In this document: piece after piece, positions 1 to 8,828 of the stretch
Layout of the letters: every line of letters begins with the position of its first letter
How positions within the stretch are numbered: position 1 is the first letter of the stretch
Origin: Hyphomicrobium_A sp964405975
GTDB lineage: Bacteria > Pseudomonadota > Alphaproteobacteria > Rhizobiales > Hyphomicrobiaceae
Direction of reading: 5' to 3'
Assembly: GCA_964405975.1 (NCBI GenBank)
Contig: CAYOPW010000002.1
Coordinates: 50,038 to 114,037, forward strand
DNA: 64,000 bases
Program-made: the position numbers and the translations under genes
The notes under the pieces: model-generated
Database searches by the model: none
What the model was told of the DNA's origin: nothing
The model's input: only the letters and a program-made list of their open reading frames with translations

Positions 1-187
1 CGGTCACCCAAACACCGCGGCCCGGCAGCCGGCGCGCAAGGTCTGGAACGATAACGTCATCGGGACCGGCAACGAAGCGGATTAGGTCCTCAGCCTGGCG
101 TTCGACGCGCGTCACTATGCAGCGCCGCAGGGAACCCTGTGGCTCGACCTCGGTCTCGTGGTCCTCTGGCTGCTGCTCGGCGCCCAA
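1..187 (-). CDS. ylxR: YlxR/DUF448 RNA-binding protein, partial
   Basis: Only the first 62 codons lie in the window; the rest runs off the left edge. The visible protein has an acidic start, then the family's core: RRCIVTR, LIRFV, VPDLARRLPGRGVW. The last block (PDL-x-x-R-L-P-G-R-G) is the YlxR/DUF448 signature. I chose a TTG start at 187 because AGGAG sits six bases upstream; an ATG further upstream is in another frame. It follows nusA by 32 bases on the same strand, the usual rimP-nusA-ylxR-infB order, so infB is expected outside the window. Family members are small RNA-binding or nucleoid-associated proteins with incompletely understood roles in translation and transcription. Confidence 0.85.
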   Translation of the reverse strand, partial: MGAEQQPEDHETEVEPQGSLRRCIVTRVERQAEDLIRFVAGPDDVIVPDLARRLPGRGVWVT

Positions 188-219
188 ATAGATCTCCTAA
201 TCCAGTCAACATTGCAGCG

Positions 220-1950
220 CTAGCCTTCGGCGGCGGATGACTTTCCGCCTTCGGCTTCGCTGGCGCCGCTCTCACCTGCTTCTGCTTGAGGGGCCTCCGC
301 GCCCGCGGCTTCCTCTTCAGCCGCACCCTCAGCAGTCTCGCCTTCAGCACCTTCCGCTTCTGGTTCCGGCTCCGGTTCCAGATCCTCCGGCTTGATCCAG
401 CCGGCGAGCACGCGCGCCGACATGATCATTTCTTCGGCCTCTTTGCGCCCGACATCGAAGGAATCAAGAATTCCCTTGTGGCGTACGGGCTCTGCATCCT
501 TTTCGCGCTTGCGTTCCGTCCAACCTATCAGGTCATCCGTAGCGCAGTCGGCAACGTCTTCGACCGTCTTGATGTCATTTTCACCAAACACGACCATCAT
601 CGCGGTCGTGATGCCTTGAATCTTGGCAAGGTCATCGGCGACGCCAAGTTCGCGCCGCTTGGCGTCGCGATCGGCCTCTTGTTTCTCCAAGTACTCGCGA
701 GCACGGGTTTGAATCTCGTTGGCCGTGTGCTCATCGAAGCCTTCAATGTGCGCAATTTCCGACACATCGACGTAAGCAACTTCCTCGATCGAAGCGAAGC
801 CTTCCGTCACGAGCAGCTGGGCGATAACCTCGTCCACGTCGAGCGATTCCATAAGCATCTGCGAACGTTCTGCGAATTCCTTCTGGCGCCGCTCTGACTC
901 CTCCTGCTCAGTCAGGATATCGATATCCCAGCCCGTGAGCTGCGAGGCCAGCCGCACGTTTTGACCGCGCCGCCCGATGGCGAGCGAAAGCTGGCTCTCG
1001 GGAACAACAACCTCGATGCGATTGGAATCTTCATCGAGCACAACCTTGGTCACCTCAGCCGGTGCGAGCGCGTTGACGATAAAGCTCGCGGCGTCGGGGT
1101 TCCACTGGATGATGTCAACCTTCTCGCCCTGCAACTCGTTGACTACCGCCTGCACGCGCGAACCACGCATGCCCACGCAGGCACCGACGGGATCAATCGA
1201 TGAGTCCTTGGAGATCACGGCGATCTTGGCGCGCGAACCAGGATCGCGTGCTACCGACTTGATCTCGACGACCCCATCGTAGATTTCCGGCACTTCTTGC
1301 GCGAAGAGTTTTGACATGAACTCCGGCCGCGCACGGGACAGGAAGATTTGCGGCCCGCGAGGTTCGCGACGCACATCGTAGATATAGGCACGAATACGAT
1401 CACCGTAGCGTACATTTTCGCGCGGGATCATCTCATCACGGCGAATGACGCCTTCGGCACGTCCCAAGTCGACAATCACGTTGCCATATTCGACCCGTTT
1501 TACCGTTCCGTTCACGATCTCGCTGATGCGGTCCTTGTACTCATTGTAGTGACGCTCGCGCTCCGCCTCGCGCACCTTCTGCACAATCACCTGCTTGGCG
1601 TTCTGAGCAGCGACGCGACCGAAATCTAAAGGTGGCAGAGGCTCGGCAATCAAGTCTCCGACCTTTGCCTCCGCGTTACGCGCAATCGCATCCTCAAGCG
1701 TGATCTCTGTTGAATCATTCTCTACTGTTTCGACGACGGACAGCACGCGAGTCAGGTTGGCCTCGCCGGTCTTTGCGTCGATCTTGCAGCGTATGTCGTT
1801 TTCAGCGCCATAGCGCGACTTGGCTGCCTTCTGGATCGCATCCTCCATGGCCTCGATGACGATGCTGCGATCAATTGCCTTCTCGCGCGCGACGGCGTCC
1901 GCGATTTGCAGAAGCTCCAGCCGATTAGCGCTAATGCCGGCCATTGCCAT
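220..1950 (-). CDS. nusA: Transcription termination/antitermination factor NusA
   Basis: NusA binds RNA polymerase and nascent RNA and modulates pausing, termination and antitermination. The 576-residue protein shows the N-terminal polymerase-binding domain (residues 1-130, starting NRLELLQIADAVAREK), an S1 domain (about 140-205), two KH domains (GACVGMRGSRV and AIGRRGQNVRLA), C-terminal helix-hairpin-helix repeats of the alphaproteobacterial type, and a long Glu/Ala-rich acidic tail from about residue 525. AGGAGGAAG lies seven bases before the ATG; a second in-frame ATG two codons later is an alternative start. It sits between rimP and ylxR in the conserved operon. Length and domain order are normal for Hyphomicrobiales. 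Confidence 0.98.
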   Translation of the reverse strand: MAMAGISANRLELLQIADAVAREKAIDRSIVIEAMEDAIQKAAKSRYGAENDIRCKIDAKTGEANLTRVLSVVETVENDSTEITLEDAIARNAEAKVGDLIAEPLPPLDFGRVAAQNAKQVIVQKVREAERERHYNEYKDRISEIVNGTVKRVEYGNVIVDLGRAEGVIRRDEMIPRENVRYGDRIRAYIYDVRREPRGPQIFLSRARPEFMSKLFAQEVPEIYDGVVEIKSVARDPGSRAKIAVISKDSSIDPVGACVGMRGSRVQAVVNELQGEKVDIIQWNPDAASFIVNALAPAEVTKVVLDEDSNRIEVVVPESQLSLAIGRRGQNVRLASQLTGWDIDILTEQEESERRQKEFAERSQMLMESLDVDEVIAQLLVTEGFASIEEVAYVDVSEIAHIEGFDEHTANEIQTRAREYLEKQEADRDAKRRELGVADDLAKIQGITTAMMVVFGENDIKTVEDVADCATDDLIGWTERKREKDAEPVRHKGILDSFDVGRKEAEEMIMSARVLAGWIKPEDLEPEPEPEAEGAEGETAEGAAEEEAAGAEAPQAEAGESGASEAEGGKSSAAEG

Positions 1951-1982
1951 TTGTCTACTTCCTCCTCGTGGTCCGTGCGCAT

Positions 1983-2576
1983 TTAAGCTTCGCCGGTACC
2001 AACCTCGTCGCTTTCCTTATTATACTTTTTCGCACGGCGTAGCGCCTCGCGGATCAACTCGTCCGTAAGCACGAGTTTCGCTTCGGCGACCAATGCGATG
2101 GGCAGGCCAATTACGGTACGCCCGCCTTGATCTAGATCGAGTTCAATCCTGATCTCGCTGCCTTCAAACCCTTCCAACACGCCTCTGAACCGCTTACGCC
2201 CGTCGATTGGCTCCCTGAGTTCGATCTTTGCCTCGTAGCCAGACCAATCCTCAAAATCGGATGGGCGCACAAGTGGGCGATCAATGCCCGGCGAAGAGAC
2301 CTCAAGGCGATAGCTGCCTGCAACTGGATCATGCACATCCAGAATTGGCGACAATTCCCGCGAGACGGCTTCACATTCATCAATCGTCATCGTGCCGTCC
2401 GGACGCTCGGCCATTACTTGCACTGTCTTGCCCTCGCGGCCTGTAACCGTAACGCGCACCAGACGAAAACCGCGGCTGTCCAGTACCGGCTCAATCACGG
2501 CCGCCACCTTGGCTGCCAAGCCGGATTCGTGAATGAACCGGTTCCGCAAGGCGCCGTCGTCGCCAGCCTGTATCAC
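1983..2576 (-). CDS. rimP: Ribosome maturation factor RimP
   Basis: RimP assists early assembly of the 30S ribosomal subunit. The 197-residue protein carries the RimP N-domain motifs (VLDSRGFRLV, DECEAVSRELSPILD, YRLEVSSPGIDRPL) followed by the small SH3-like C-terminal domain with an RRAKKYNKESDE-type basic/acidic end. I take the GTG at 2576 as start; the ribosome-binding site there is weak, so a slightly different start is possible. Its end is 32 bases from the nusA start on the same strand, the usual rimP-nusA pair. A factor-independent terminator lies just upstream (2615-2650), so rimP-nusA-ylxR probably has its own promoter in or near the rimP leader. Confidence 0.96.
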   Translation of the reverse strand: MIQAGDDGALRNRFIHESGLAAKVAAVIEPVLDSRGFRLVRVTVTGREGKTVQVMAERPDGTMTIDECEAVSRELSPILDVHDPVAGSYRLEVSSPGIDRPLVRPSDFEDWSGYEAKIELREPIDGRKRFRGVLEGFEGSEIRIELDLDQGGRTVIGLPIALVAEAKLVLTDELIREALRRAKKYNKESDEVGTGEA

Positions 2577-2614
2577 GTCAAGATATCCGGTTATTCGTGC
2601 CCGATCAGCTTTGC

Positions 2615-2650
2615 CAAAACAAAAAGAGCGGACCCGGAGGGCCCACTCTC
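2615..2650 (-). terminator. Rho-independent terminator after trmB
   Basis: On the minus strand an imperfect hairpin (arms 2625-2635 and 2639-2649, AGAG-GG-CCC pairing with GGG-CC-CTCT around a GGA loop, two mismatches) is followed directly by a T-rich tract (TTTTTGTTTTGG). It lies between the trmB stop and the rimP start, so it would end metK-trmB transcripts and separate them from rimP-nusA-ylxR. Confidence 0.65.
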
Positions 2651-2722
2651 GAAAGTTGAGATGATCATGAGCAGCCGATTATTACGAGATGATGACACTG
2701 CTGGCAAGCGAATTATGGCGGA

Positions 2723-3487
2723 CTAGGCACAAGTCGTTCTGCAAAATCGAAAAAAATAGCACTTCCGGCCCTCTCTCCCTGCCTTGGCCTCGTAGCGCGT
2801 TTGCGGCCAATCGGGCCTGCGTTCACGCCAGTCGCCCGGTCCTGTCGCCTTCCATTCGAACGCCGACTGGGCCCGAAGGCTGAGTAGGATTGTGCGGGAA
2901 TAGTCGCCGATATCGGTTGCAACCCGCAGTTCGCCCCCTGGCGCTACTACACGGGCAAGGAGTTCAAACAGCGGTCGCGCAACCAGCCGGCGTTTGACGT
3001 GGCGCTTCTTCGGCCAAGGATCGGGAAAGAGAATAAAGACCCGTTGCAGAGATGCGTTGGGAAGCCAACGCAAGAGCGGTCGCGCGTCATCGGCATAAAG
3101 CCGAACGTTGGTGAGCGCAAATTCCTCAATCGCCCCCAAAACCTTGACGATCCCATCCTCGAAAGGCTCACAACCAACAAATCCCACATGAGGGTTTTGG
3201 CGCGCTTGCCAGACGAGGTGCTCGCCGCCGCCAAAGCCCGCCTCTAGCCAGACCTCGCGAACGGGCGTTGAAAAGAGCGAGGCGAGCGGCCGCGGCGCGG
3301 AATCCGTCAGATCTAAGCGCACGCGCGGCAATACATCGTTGAGAAGCAACTGCTGGCGCGCACTCAGGCCACGGCCGCGCCTCCGTCCGAACGTGCGAAG
3401 CTCACGCGTCACATGTTTGACAGCAGCGTCGGCCGCACGCTGCGGCTCCGCGCCGACCTTACTAGGCAACCGCAGATTTGAGCGCAT
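2723..3487 (-). CDS. trmB: tRNA (guanine-N7-)-methyltransferase TrmB
   Basis: TrmB uses SAM to methylate G46 in the variable loop of tRNA. The diagnostic block FPDPWPKKRH is present, as are the SAM-binding stretch EAGFGGGEHL and the substrate-binding C-terminal block with TRYE. The open frame extends further upstream inside metK, but I chose the ATG at 3487 (protein start MRSNLRLPSK, 254 aa), which overlaps the metK 3' end by 26 bases; a TTG at 3469 is an alternative. A basic segment GRRRGRGLSARQ follows, as in other alphaproteobacterial TrmB. It is coupled to metK, which makes its methyl donor. A terminator follows at 2615-2650. Confidence 0.95.
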   Translation of the reverse strand: MRSNLRLPSKVGAEPQRAADAAVKHVTRELRTFGRRRGRGLSARQQLLLNDVLPRVRLDLTDSAPRPLASLFSTPVREVWLEAGFGGGEHLVWQARQNPHVGFVGCEPFEDGIVKVLGAIEEFALTNVRLYADDARPLLRWLPNASLQRVFILFPDPWPKKRHVKRRLVARPLFELLARVVAPGGELRVATDIGDYSRTILLSLRAQSAFEWKATGPGDWRERRPDWPQTRYEAKAGREGRKCYFFRFCRTTCA

Positions 3488-4661
3488 CGGCAAGGTCGGT
3501 CTTCTCCCACGAGAAGCCACCATCTGACTCCGGTTTGCGACCGAAGTGCCCATAAGCGGACGTGCGCGCATAGATAGGCTTATTCAAGCCGAGATGCTCG
3601 CGAATGCCGCGAGGTGACAAATCCATGAACTCGCTCAATGCCGTCTCCAGCTTCGCCTCTTCGACCTTGCCAGTGCCAAATGTATCGACATAGATCGACA
3701 GCGGCTGTGCCACGCCAATGGCATATGAAAGCTGGATATTGCAACGATCAGCGAGGCCCGCCGCCACCACATTCTTGGCGAGGTAGCGCGCGGCATAAGC
3801 GGCTGACCGGTCGACTTTTGTTGGATCTTTGCCCGAGAATGCACCGCCGCCATGAGGTGCAGCACCGCCATATGTATCGACGATGATTTTGCGCCCGGTC
3901 AGGCCGCAATCACCATCGGGTCCGCCGATGAAGAACTTACCCGTTGGATTCACGTGCCATATTGTGTCGGTGGTTATCCAACCCTCCGGCAAGGTGTTCA
4001 CCACATATGGCTCGACGATCTCGCGAATTTTCGTTGATGGCAGGTCTTCATCGATGTGCTGATGCGAGATCACGATCTGCGTGGCACCAACGGGCTTGCC
4101 GTCCTCATACCGCACGGTCACCTGGCTCTTGGAATCGGGGCCTAGGCTGGCTGCGCCACCTTCCTTAGCGTGGCGAGCTCTCGCCAAATTTTGCAGAATC
4201 TTGTGTGCATAATAGACCGGCGCCGGCATGAGATCAGGCGTTTCCGTGCAGGCATAGCCAAACATAATGCCCTGATCGCCGGCACCCTCTTCCTTGTTCC
4301 CCGCAGAATCGACACCCGCCGCGATGTCGGCCGATTGAGGATGCAGCAGAACGTCGACCTCGCATCTATCCCAATGAAATCCTTCCTGCTCGTATCCGAT
4401 ATCGCGAATGGCCATGCGGGCAACATGAGCAATCCACTCCATGGTCACTGTTTCTGGTCCGCGGGTTTCGCCGGCAATGACCACTTGGTTGGTTGTTGCG
4501 AGCGTTTCACAGGCAGCGCGAATCGCCCAGGGATCAATTCCGGCTTTTGGGCCCTCGCGGTAGAAAAGGTCTACAATCTCGTCTGAGATGCGGTCACAGA
4601 CCTTATCGGGGTGGCCTTCAGAAACGGATTCGCTTGTAAACAGGTAGGATTTTCGTGCCAC
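3462..4661 (-). CDS. metK: S-adenosylmethionine synthetase MetK
   Basis: MetK makes SAM from methionine and ATP. The 399-residue protein has the N-terminal SESVSEGHPDK, the ATP motif GAGDQGIMFGYA and the phosphate-binding GGGAFSGKDPTKVDRSAAY. It starts with GTG (GTGGCACGA), preceded by AGAGGG six bases upstream. The enzyme is slightly longer than the E. coli form, as usual in alphaproteobacteria. It lies between the XRE regulator gene and trmB. I inspected the 171-base leader for SAM-II, SAM-V or SAH riboswitch patterns and recognised none. Confidence 0.98.
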   Translation of the reverse strand: MARKSYLFTSESVSEGHPDKVCDRISDEIVDLFYREGPKAGIDPWAIRAACETLATTNQVVIAGETRGPETVTMEWIAHVARMAIRDIGYEQEGFHWDRCEVDVLLHPQSADIAAGVDSAGNKEEGAGDQGIMFGYACTETPDLMPAPVYYAHKILQNLARARHAKEGGAASLGPDSKSQVTVRYEDGKPVGATQIVISHQHIDEDLPSTKIREIVEPYVVNTLPEGWITTDTIWHVNPTGKFFIGGPDGDCGLTGRKIIVDTYGGAAPHGGGAFSGKDPTKVDRSAAYAARYLAKNVVAAGLADRCNIQLSYAIGVAQPLSIYVDTFGTGKVEEAKLETALSEFMDLSPRGIREHLGLNKPIYARTSAYGHFGRKPESDGGFSWEKTDLADALKSAVA

Positions 4662-4832
4662 CCGGGACCCTCTTTTTTATTGGATAGAATGCGGGAAATC
4701 GCCCGGTTTGTCTCAAGCTTTGGGTGCGGGGTCAAGGCCTGGGCAACCTAAAGGACGCACGCCTTGCGACCGGCGGAGCTTGAAGCACCTACCTTTGGGC
4801 TGATTTTACCAGGACGGAACGCCGCAGCTGAG

Positions 4833-5291
4833 TTACGAGTTCTCGTGCTCGCTAGCGAGCGAGCGAATTAGCTCAACGATCGCGCGGCGAATGCGCAGAT
4901 CGCCAATGCGGGCAAAAGCTTTGTTGAGCTCCAGACCTTCTCGGCTGCCCAAAAACTCGACTGCGTAATTCTCAGAGGGACGTTCCCCGAAGCCGGCTGC
5001 ACCAGTTGCCGTCGCACCCGCGGGAAGTTCCTCGTAGAAATACTGAACCGGCACACCCAGCACTTGTGACAGATCAAACAAACGGCTTGCGCCAATCCGG
5101 TTTATGCCCTTCTCGTATTTCTGGATTTGCTGGAAAGTCAGCCCCAGGTGCTCGCCGAGCTTCTCCTGGCTCATGCCAAGAAGCATTCGCCGCAATCTAA
5201 CGCGGCTGCCCACATGAACATCGATGGGATTGGCGCGCCGTGCGCTGCGCTCTTCAGGTACTGCCGCATCCAGCGCATTCACTCTTGACAT
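4833..5291 (-). CDS. praR: XRE-family regulator of the PraR/PhrR type
   Basis: This is a 152-residue DNA-binding protein with one Cro/CI-type helix-turn-helix at about residues 30-85 (VGSRVRLRRMLLGMSQEKLGEHL, then FQQIQKYEKGINRIGASRL). It is nearly identical in this region to the regulator that precedes metK in rhizobia. Members there are called PraR (repressor of quorum-sensing and biofilm genes) or PhrR (low-pH-induced). The C-terminal half is a helical tail ending IRRAIVELIRSLASEHEN. Location directly between lnt and metK supports orthology. Which genes it controls in this organism cannot be read from the sequence. Confidence 0.85.
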   Translation of the reverse strand: MSRVNALDAAVPEERSARRANPIDVHVGSRVRLRRMLLGMSQEKLGEHLGLTFQQIQKYEKGINRIGASRLFDLSQVLGVPVQYFYEELPAGATATGAAGFGERPSENYAVEFLGSREGLELNKAFARIGDLRIRRAIVELIRSLASEHENS

Positions 5292-5462
5292 GATTACTTC
5301 GCCCTATTTCCAGTTCTTAGCGCTCATGACCATTACACTGTCTGGTTGTGCAAGTCACATGCGTCAATCCTCGGTACCTGTGACAGGCGCGGCCGCGGCA
5401 TTGCGCCTAAAAATTGAGCTTCGCGAGCAGCCTCACCCCCCCAAAACCAAAGTTTGCCCGCC

Positions 5463-7208
5463 CTAGTTACATTTTCCGCGCGCAGACAGAAGAGCAAGCA
5501 TTGTGAACAAGAGGGCAAGAGAGACAAAAGTCCAATCCCCGAACTTAGCGTAGGGCGGCGGCTCAAGCGCTGACGGTACTCCACTATCGATGACGCTTCG
5601 CTCGTTGAGTGCAAGTGATGCAACTATACGACCGCGACCATCGACCACAGCGGAAACGCCGTTATTCGCCGCACGTATGAGTGGCAGGCCCTCCTCGACC
5701 GCACGCACTCTCGACTGGTGAAAGTGCTGAGGGGGCCCTGTTGAATCTCCGAACCAGCCGTCGTTGGTCACATTTATCAACAGACTTGGTCTTTGGTCTC
5801 CCTGAATAACCGCTCCAGGAAAAATTACTTCGTAGCATATGAGGCCTGCCACGGGCGGCAACCCGGCAATCGAAAGTAGGGGGCGCGGGTTGGTTCCGAA
5901 TGAAAAGCCTCCACGCCAGCGCGTAAGTTGCTCCAGCCCGATACTCTCGAGCGTTGTCTGGAAGGGCAGATACTCTCCGAAAGGCACGAGGTGAATCTTG
6001 TCGTAGATGGATTGAAGGCGTCCATCATCGGCAAAGACCAATAGGCTGTTGTAGCCGCGTCGAGGACCGCCGGTCTCGCTGATACCGCGACGCTTCAATC
6101 TTAAGGCTCCAGATATGAGCTGCGTGCCATCCGGTAGCAATTCCCCAATAGCAGCAAGTGCATCGGGGTGCTCGAGGGGCAGGAAAGGCATCGCCGCTTC
6201 GGGCCAGATAAGATGCGTGATCCCCGCAAGATCATCCCTGCGGCCCGATGGATCTTCGCGAGAGAGCGCCAACTGATCTGCGAAAATCGCGCTTTGTTTT
6301 GCCGGGTCCCACTTGTCGCGTTGTAGCACGCTCGCCTGCACGATTCTGATACGTACACCATCGACCATCGGCACAGGTGCACCGCTGAGCTGCCAAACGC
6401 CGAACGCATAAAGAAGACTGAGAGGAACGATAGCGATAGCGACCCCGCGCAGCCCTGCGCGGCGCCGCGGCGTACCGCATTGCGCATCCCCTGCTAACAC
6501 CAGCGGACTAGCGAAAACGACAACGGCGAGAAGAGTTAACCCGTAAATTCCGAGAACCGCCGCAGACTGCATCAACGGCAATGGCCAAGTGAGCGCATAG
6601 CCAAGAACGTTCCAGGGAAACCCGGTTAGCACGTGTCCGCGTAGCCATTCCGCGATCGAGAGCGCAATAGCTAGAACGATGATGCGCGCGACCCCTTGTG
6701 GCCACACCAACCGCGCGGACGCGCATGCGAGCGCAGTAAAGAACGCTAACCCCGCCGGCATCAGTGTCACGGCGAAGGGGAGCAGCCAGGCAAACTTATC
6801 GGCCTCGACAAGGAACGCTTCGCCGATCCAGAAGAGCCCAAAAAGAAAGTAGCCAAAGCCGAACCACCACCCTGCGGACGCCGCGCGAAGGATAGGCCGT
6901 CTTACTGCAGCGCCATCGCGCAAAGACATGGCCGCGCGGAGCGGCAATAGCCTTGGAGCCTGCGATCCGGCTCCATCAATGAGCCAGACGAGGACGGGCA
7001 GCGTGATGAATAGCACCGGCCAGAGAAAGAACGGTGCCATGGAGAGCACCGATAGACTCCCGGCAACGAAGGCCACTGCCGCGCGGCGCCAGCCCGACAA
7101 TGTGGATATCGATCGAACAAATGCCTCAAAGCGGTCCGAGGACGATTGTGCACCCATTTCAGCATTGGGGCCAGAGACGCTACGTGACGACGCCACGGTC
7201 AACCTCAC
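5463..7208 (-). CDS. lnt: Apolipoprotein N-acyltransferase Lnt
   Basis: Lnt transfers the third acyl chain to the N-terminal cysteine of lipoproteins at the periplasmic face of the inner membrane. The protein has an N-terminal multi-spanning region (six to seven hydrophobic segments within residues 40-270) followed by a nitrilase-like domain. The catalytic triad is visible: Glu in LIWPEAAMPF, Lys in YDKIHLVPFGEYLPF, Cys in GLICYEVIFPG. A C-terminal membrane helix ends the protein. The GTG start at 7208 overlaps the corC stop (GTGA), implying translational coupling; an ATG at 7157 is an alternative. It is last in the phoH-ybeY-corC-lnt run, as in many proteobacteria. Confidence 0.97.
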   Translation of the reverse strand: MRLTVASSRSVSGPNAEMGAQSSSDRFEAFVRSISTLSGWRRAAVAFVAGSLSVLSMAPFFLWPVLFITLPVLVWLIDGAGSQAPRLLPLRAAMSLRDGAAVRRPILRAASAGWWFGFGYFLFGLFWIGEAFLVEADKFAWLLPFAVTLMPAGLAFFTALACASARLVWPQGVARIIVLAIALSIAEWLRGHVLTGFPWNVLGYALTWPLPLMQSAAVLGIYGLTLLAVVVFASPLVLAGDAQCGTPRRRAGLRGVAIAIVPLSLLYAFGVWQLSGAPVPMVDGVRIRIVQASVLQRDKWDPAKQSAIFADQLALSREDPSGRRDDLAGITHLIWPEAAMPFLPLEHPDALAAIGELLPDGTQLISGALRLKRRGISETGGPRRGYNSLLVFADDGRLQSIYDKIHLVPFGEYLPFQTTLESIGLEQLTRWRGGFSFGTNPRPLLSIAGLPPVAGLICYEVIFPGAVIQGDQRPSLLINVTNDGWFGDSTGPPQHFHQSRVRAVEEGLPLIRAANNGVSAVVDGRGRIVASLALNERSVIDSGVPSALEPPPYAKFGDWTFVSLALLFTMLALLSARGKCN

Positions 7209-8233
7209 GCCTTGTCCGAGCCAGAAGTTGCAACGGACGTTTCATCGCTTAGCTTTGGCTGATGAATCTTGACCTTCTTCAAACGGCGCGCATCAGCTTC
7301 CAAGACTTCCAGCTCAAGTCCACTGGGGTGGCGCACCAGCTCGCCACGCGCGGGCACACGGCCTAACAGCGCAAACATCAGCCCCCCAAGCGTGTCGATA
7401 TCCTCCTCTTCTTCGGGCGTGAGAAGTTTAAGTCCCAAATGCTCCTCTAGCTCCCTGATAGGCGTGCGCGCGGAGGCCACCATACCCAACTTAGGTTCCA
7501 CTGATATGTGCGCCGCCTCCGCTTCATCATGCTCGTCTTCAATATCGCCAACAATCTGCTCGACGAGATCTTCAATTGTGACGAGCCCATCCGTCCCACC
7601 ATATTCGTCGACAACCAAGGCCATGTGAATGCGAGTCGACTGCATGCGAATGAGAAGGTTCGTCGCTGGCATCGATGGGGGAACATAAAGCACCGGGCGG
7701 CGGATTCTGGCGACCGTTATGGGACGTGAAAGGTCCGTGTGGCCGAAATCGAGGTGTTGCGCACCACTTGGTGAAAGCTGCGCATTTGCCAGATCCTTCC
7801 CGCCCTGTGAGGTTGCTTCGCGCATCAGCCAGCGAAACAAGTCTTTGATGTGGATCATGCCGCGCGGGTCGTCGAGCGTTTCATTGAAGAGCGGAATTCG
7901 TGAAACGCCAGCTTCGCCGAACATGCGTAAAAGCTCCGAAAGGGGCTCACTTTCCTCAATGGCAATAATATCGGCGCGCGGTACGATGATGTCCTCAACA
8001 CGCAACACCCCAAACCGCAACAACCGGCGCAACATCTCGCGCTCTTCGACGGAGAAGGCAGCATCTGCTTGGGGTTGTTCTTTGAGGCCAGCTTCTAAGG
8101 TCTCACGCAAGGTCTGAGATCGAAGGCCGATGCGCTTCAACAACAAGGAGAGAAAGCCCGGCACACCTCCAGTTTGGGAAGGGTTTTGGGCACTCGGCCA
8201 GTCGGTCTTCTCTTTGGTAAATTCAGCACTCAT
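7205..8233 (-). CDS. corC: CBS-domain protein, CorC/TlyC (hemolysin) family
   Basis: The 342-residue cytosolic protein has a short variable N terminus, two CBS domains (about residues 75-215, including VEDIIVPRADIIAIEE and HMALVVDEYGGTDGLVTIEDL) and a C-terminal CorC/HlyC transporter-associated domain (about 240-325, with LGGLMFALLGRVPARGELV). It lacks the DUF21 membrane domain of the longer CNNM/CorB-type proteins. Family members are linked to magnesium or cobalt efflux and are often misnamed hemolysins. Its start overlaps the ybeY stop by four bases and its stop overlaps the lnt start, so the three are translationally coupled. Confidence 0.93.
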   Translation of the reverse strand: MSAEFTKEKTDWPSAQNPSQTGGVPGFLSLLLKRIGLRSQTLRETLEAGLKEQPQADAAFSVEEREMLRRLLRFGVLRVEDIIVPRADIIAIEESEPLSELLRMFGEAGVSRIPLFNETLDDPRGMIHIKDLFRWLMREATSQGGKDLANAQLSPSGAQHLDFGHTDLSRPITVARIRRPVLYVPPSMPATNLLIRMQSTRIHMALVVDEYGGTDGLVTIEDLVEQIVGDIEDEHDEAEAAHISVEPKLGMVASARTPIRELEEHLGLKLLTPEEEEDIDTLGGLMFALLGRVPARGELVRHPSGLELEVLEADARRLKKVKIHQPKLSDETSVATSGSDKA

Positions 8234-8814
8234 GACGTTTTCGCGCGTTCGGTTTTGCAGGCGGAAGCAGATGTCTCATACGGGTTGGGGATTCCAAGGT
8301 GTGCAAGTGTGCGAATTTCGATCGCTTCCATAGCCCCGGCGGCCTCTTCGCACTCGTGATCGAAGCCAAGCAGATGCAAAAGTCCATGCACGACGAGATG
8401 TTGCAGATGGTGCTTGAACGGGAGGCCCAGTGCTGAGGCCTCGCGCGTCACCGTTTCCTCAGCGAGGATAACATCACCGAGAAAGTCGACCTCTGGGTAC
8501 GAACCACTGGCAGGAAAGGAAAGCACATTCGTCGGCGCGGCGTTGCCGCAATAGATCTCGTTAAGGCGCGCCACATGCTCATCGCAAGAAAGTGCGACAC
8601 AAACTTTGAGCTGATCACGCTCAAACTGATACGTGGCGGCCAGCGCCGTCGCAGCCTCGCTCACCGCCTCGACAACCCCAGCCTCTGGCTGCCAATTTCC
8701 GGACTCTTGGACAACGTCAACGCAAAGACGACTCGGAGGCTCCGTGTCAGTTGCGCTGCGTCCCTCGCTACTCTCAGGACTGGTGACGTTCGGTGAGGAT
8801 GCTGCTGAAGGCAT
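8230..8814 (-). CDS. ybeY: Endoribonuclease YbeY
   Basis: YbeY is a metal-dependent RNase involved in 16S rRNA 3' maturation and 70S quality control. The zinc-binding signature H-x3-H-x5-H is present as HGLLHLLGFDHE near residue 150, and the upstream core reads NEIYCGNAAPTNVLSFP. The N-terminal 30 residues are Ser/Glu-rich and not conserved, so the ATG at 8814 could be upstream of the true start, although no better one is obvious. It lies 14 bases after phoH and overlaps corC by four bases (ATGA), the standard phoH-ybeY-corC-lnt order. Confidence 0.96.
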   Translation of the reverse strand: MPSAASSPNVTSPESSEGRSATDTEPPSRLCVDVVQESGNWQPEAGVVEAVSEAATALAATYQFERDQLKVCVALSCDEHVARLNEIYCGNAAPTNVLSFPASGSYPEVDFLGDVILAEETVTREASALGLPFKHHLQHLVVHGLLHLLGFDHECEEAAGAMEAIEIRTLAHLGIPNPYETSASACKTERAKTS

Positions 8815-8828
8815 TGCGCGAATTTGAA

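Noticed and set aside
286..897. Long plus-strand open frame opposite nusA
   Set aside because: Antisense shadow of nusA, common in GC-rich coding DNA; no family features.
4662..4832. Possible SAM-responsive riboswitch in the metK leader
   Set aside because: The position is suggestive, but I could not match conserved elements of SAM-II, SAM-V, SAM/SAH or SAH riboswitches. A covariance-model search would settle it.
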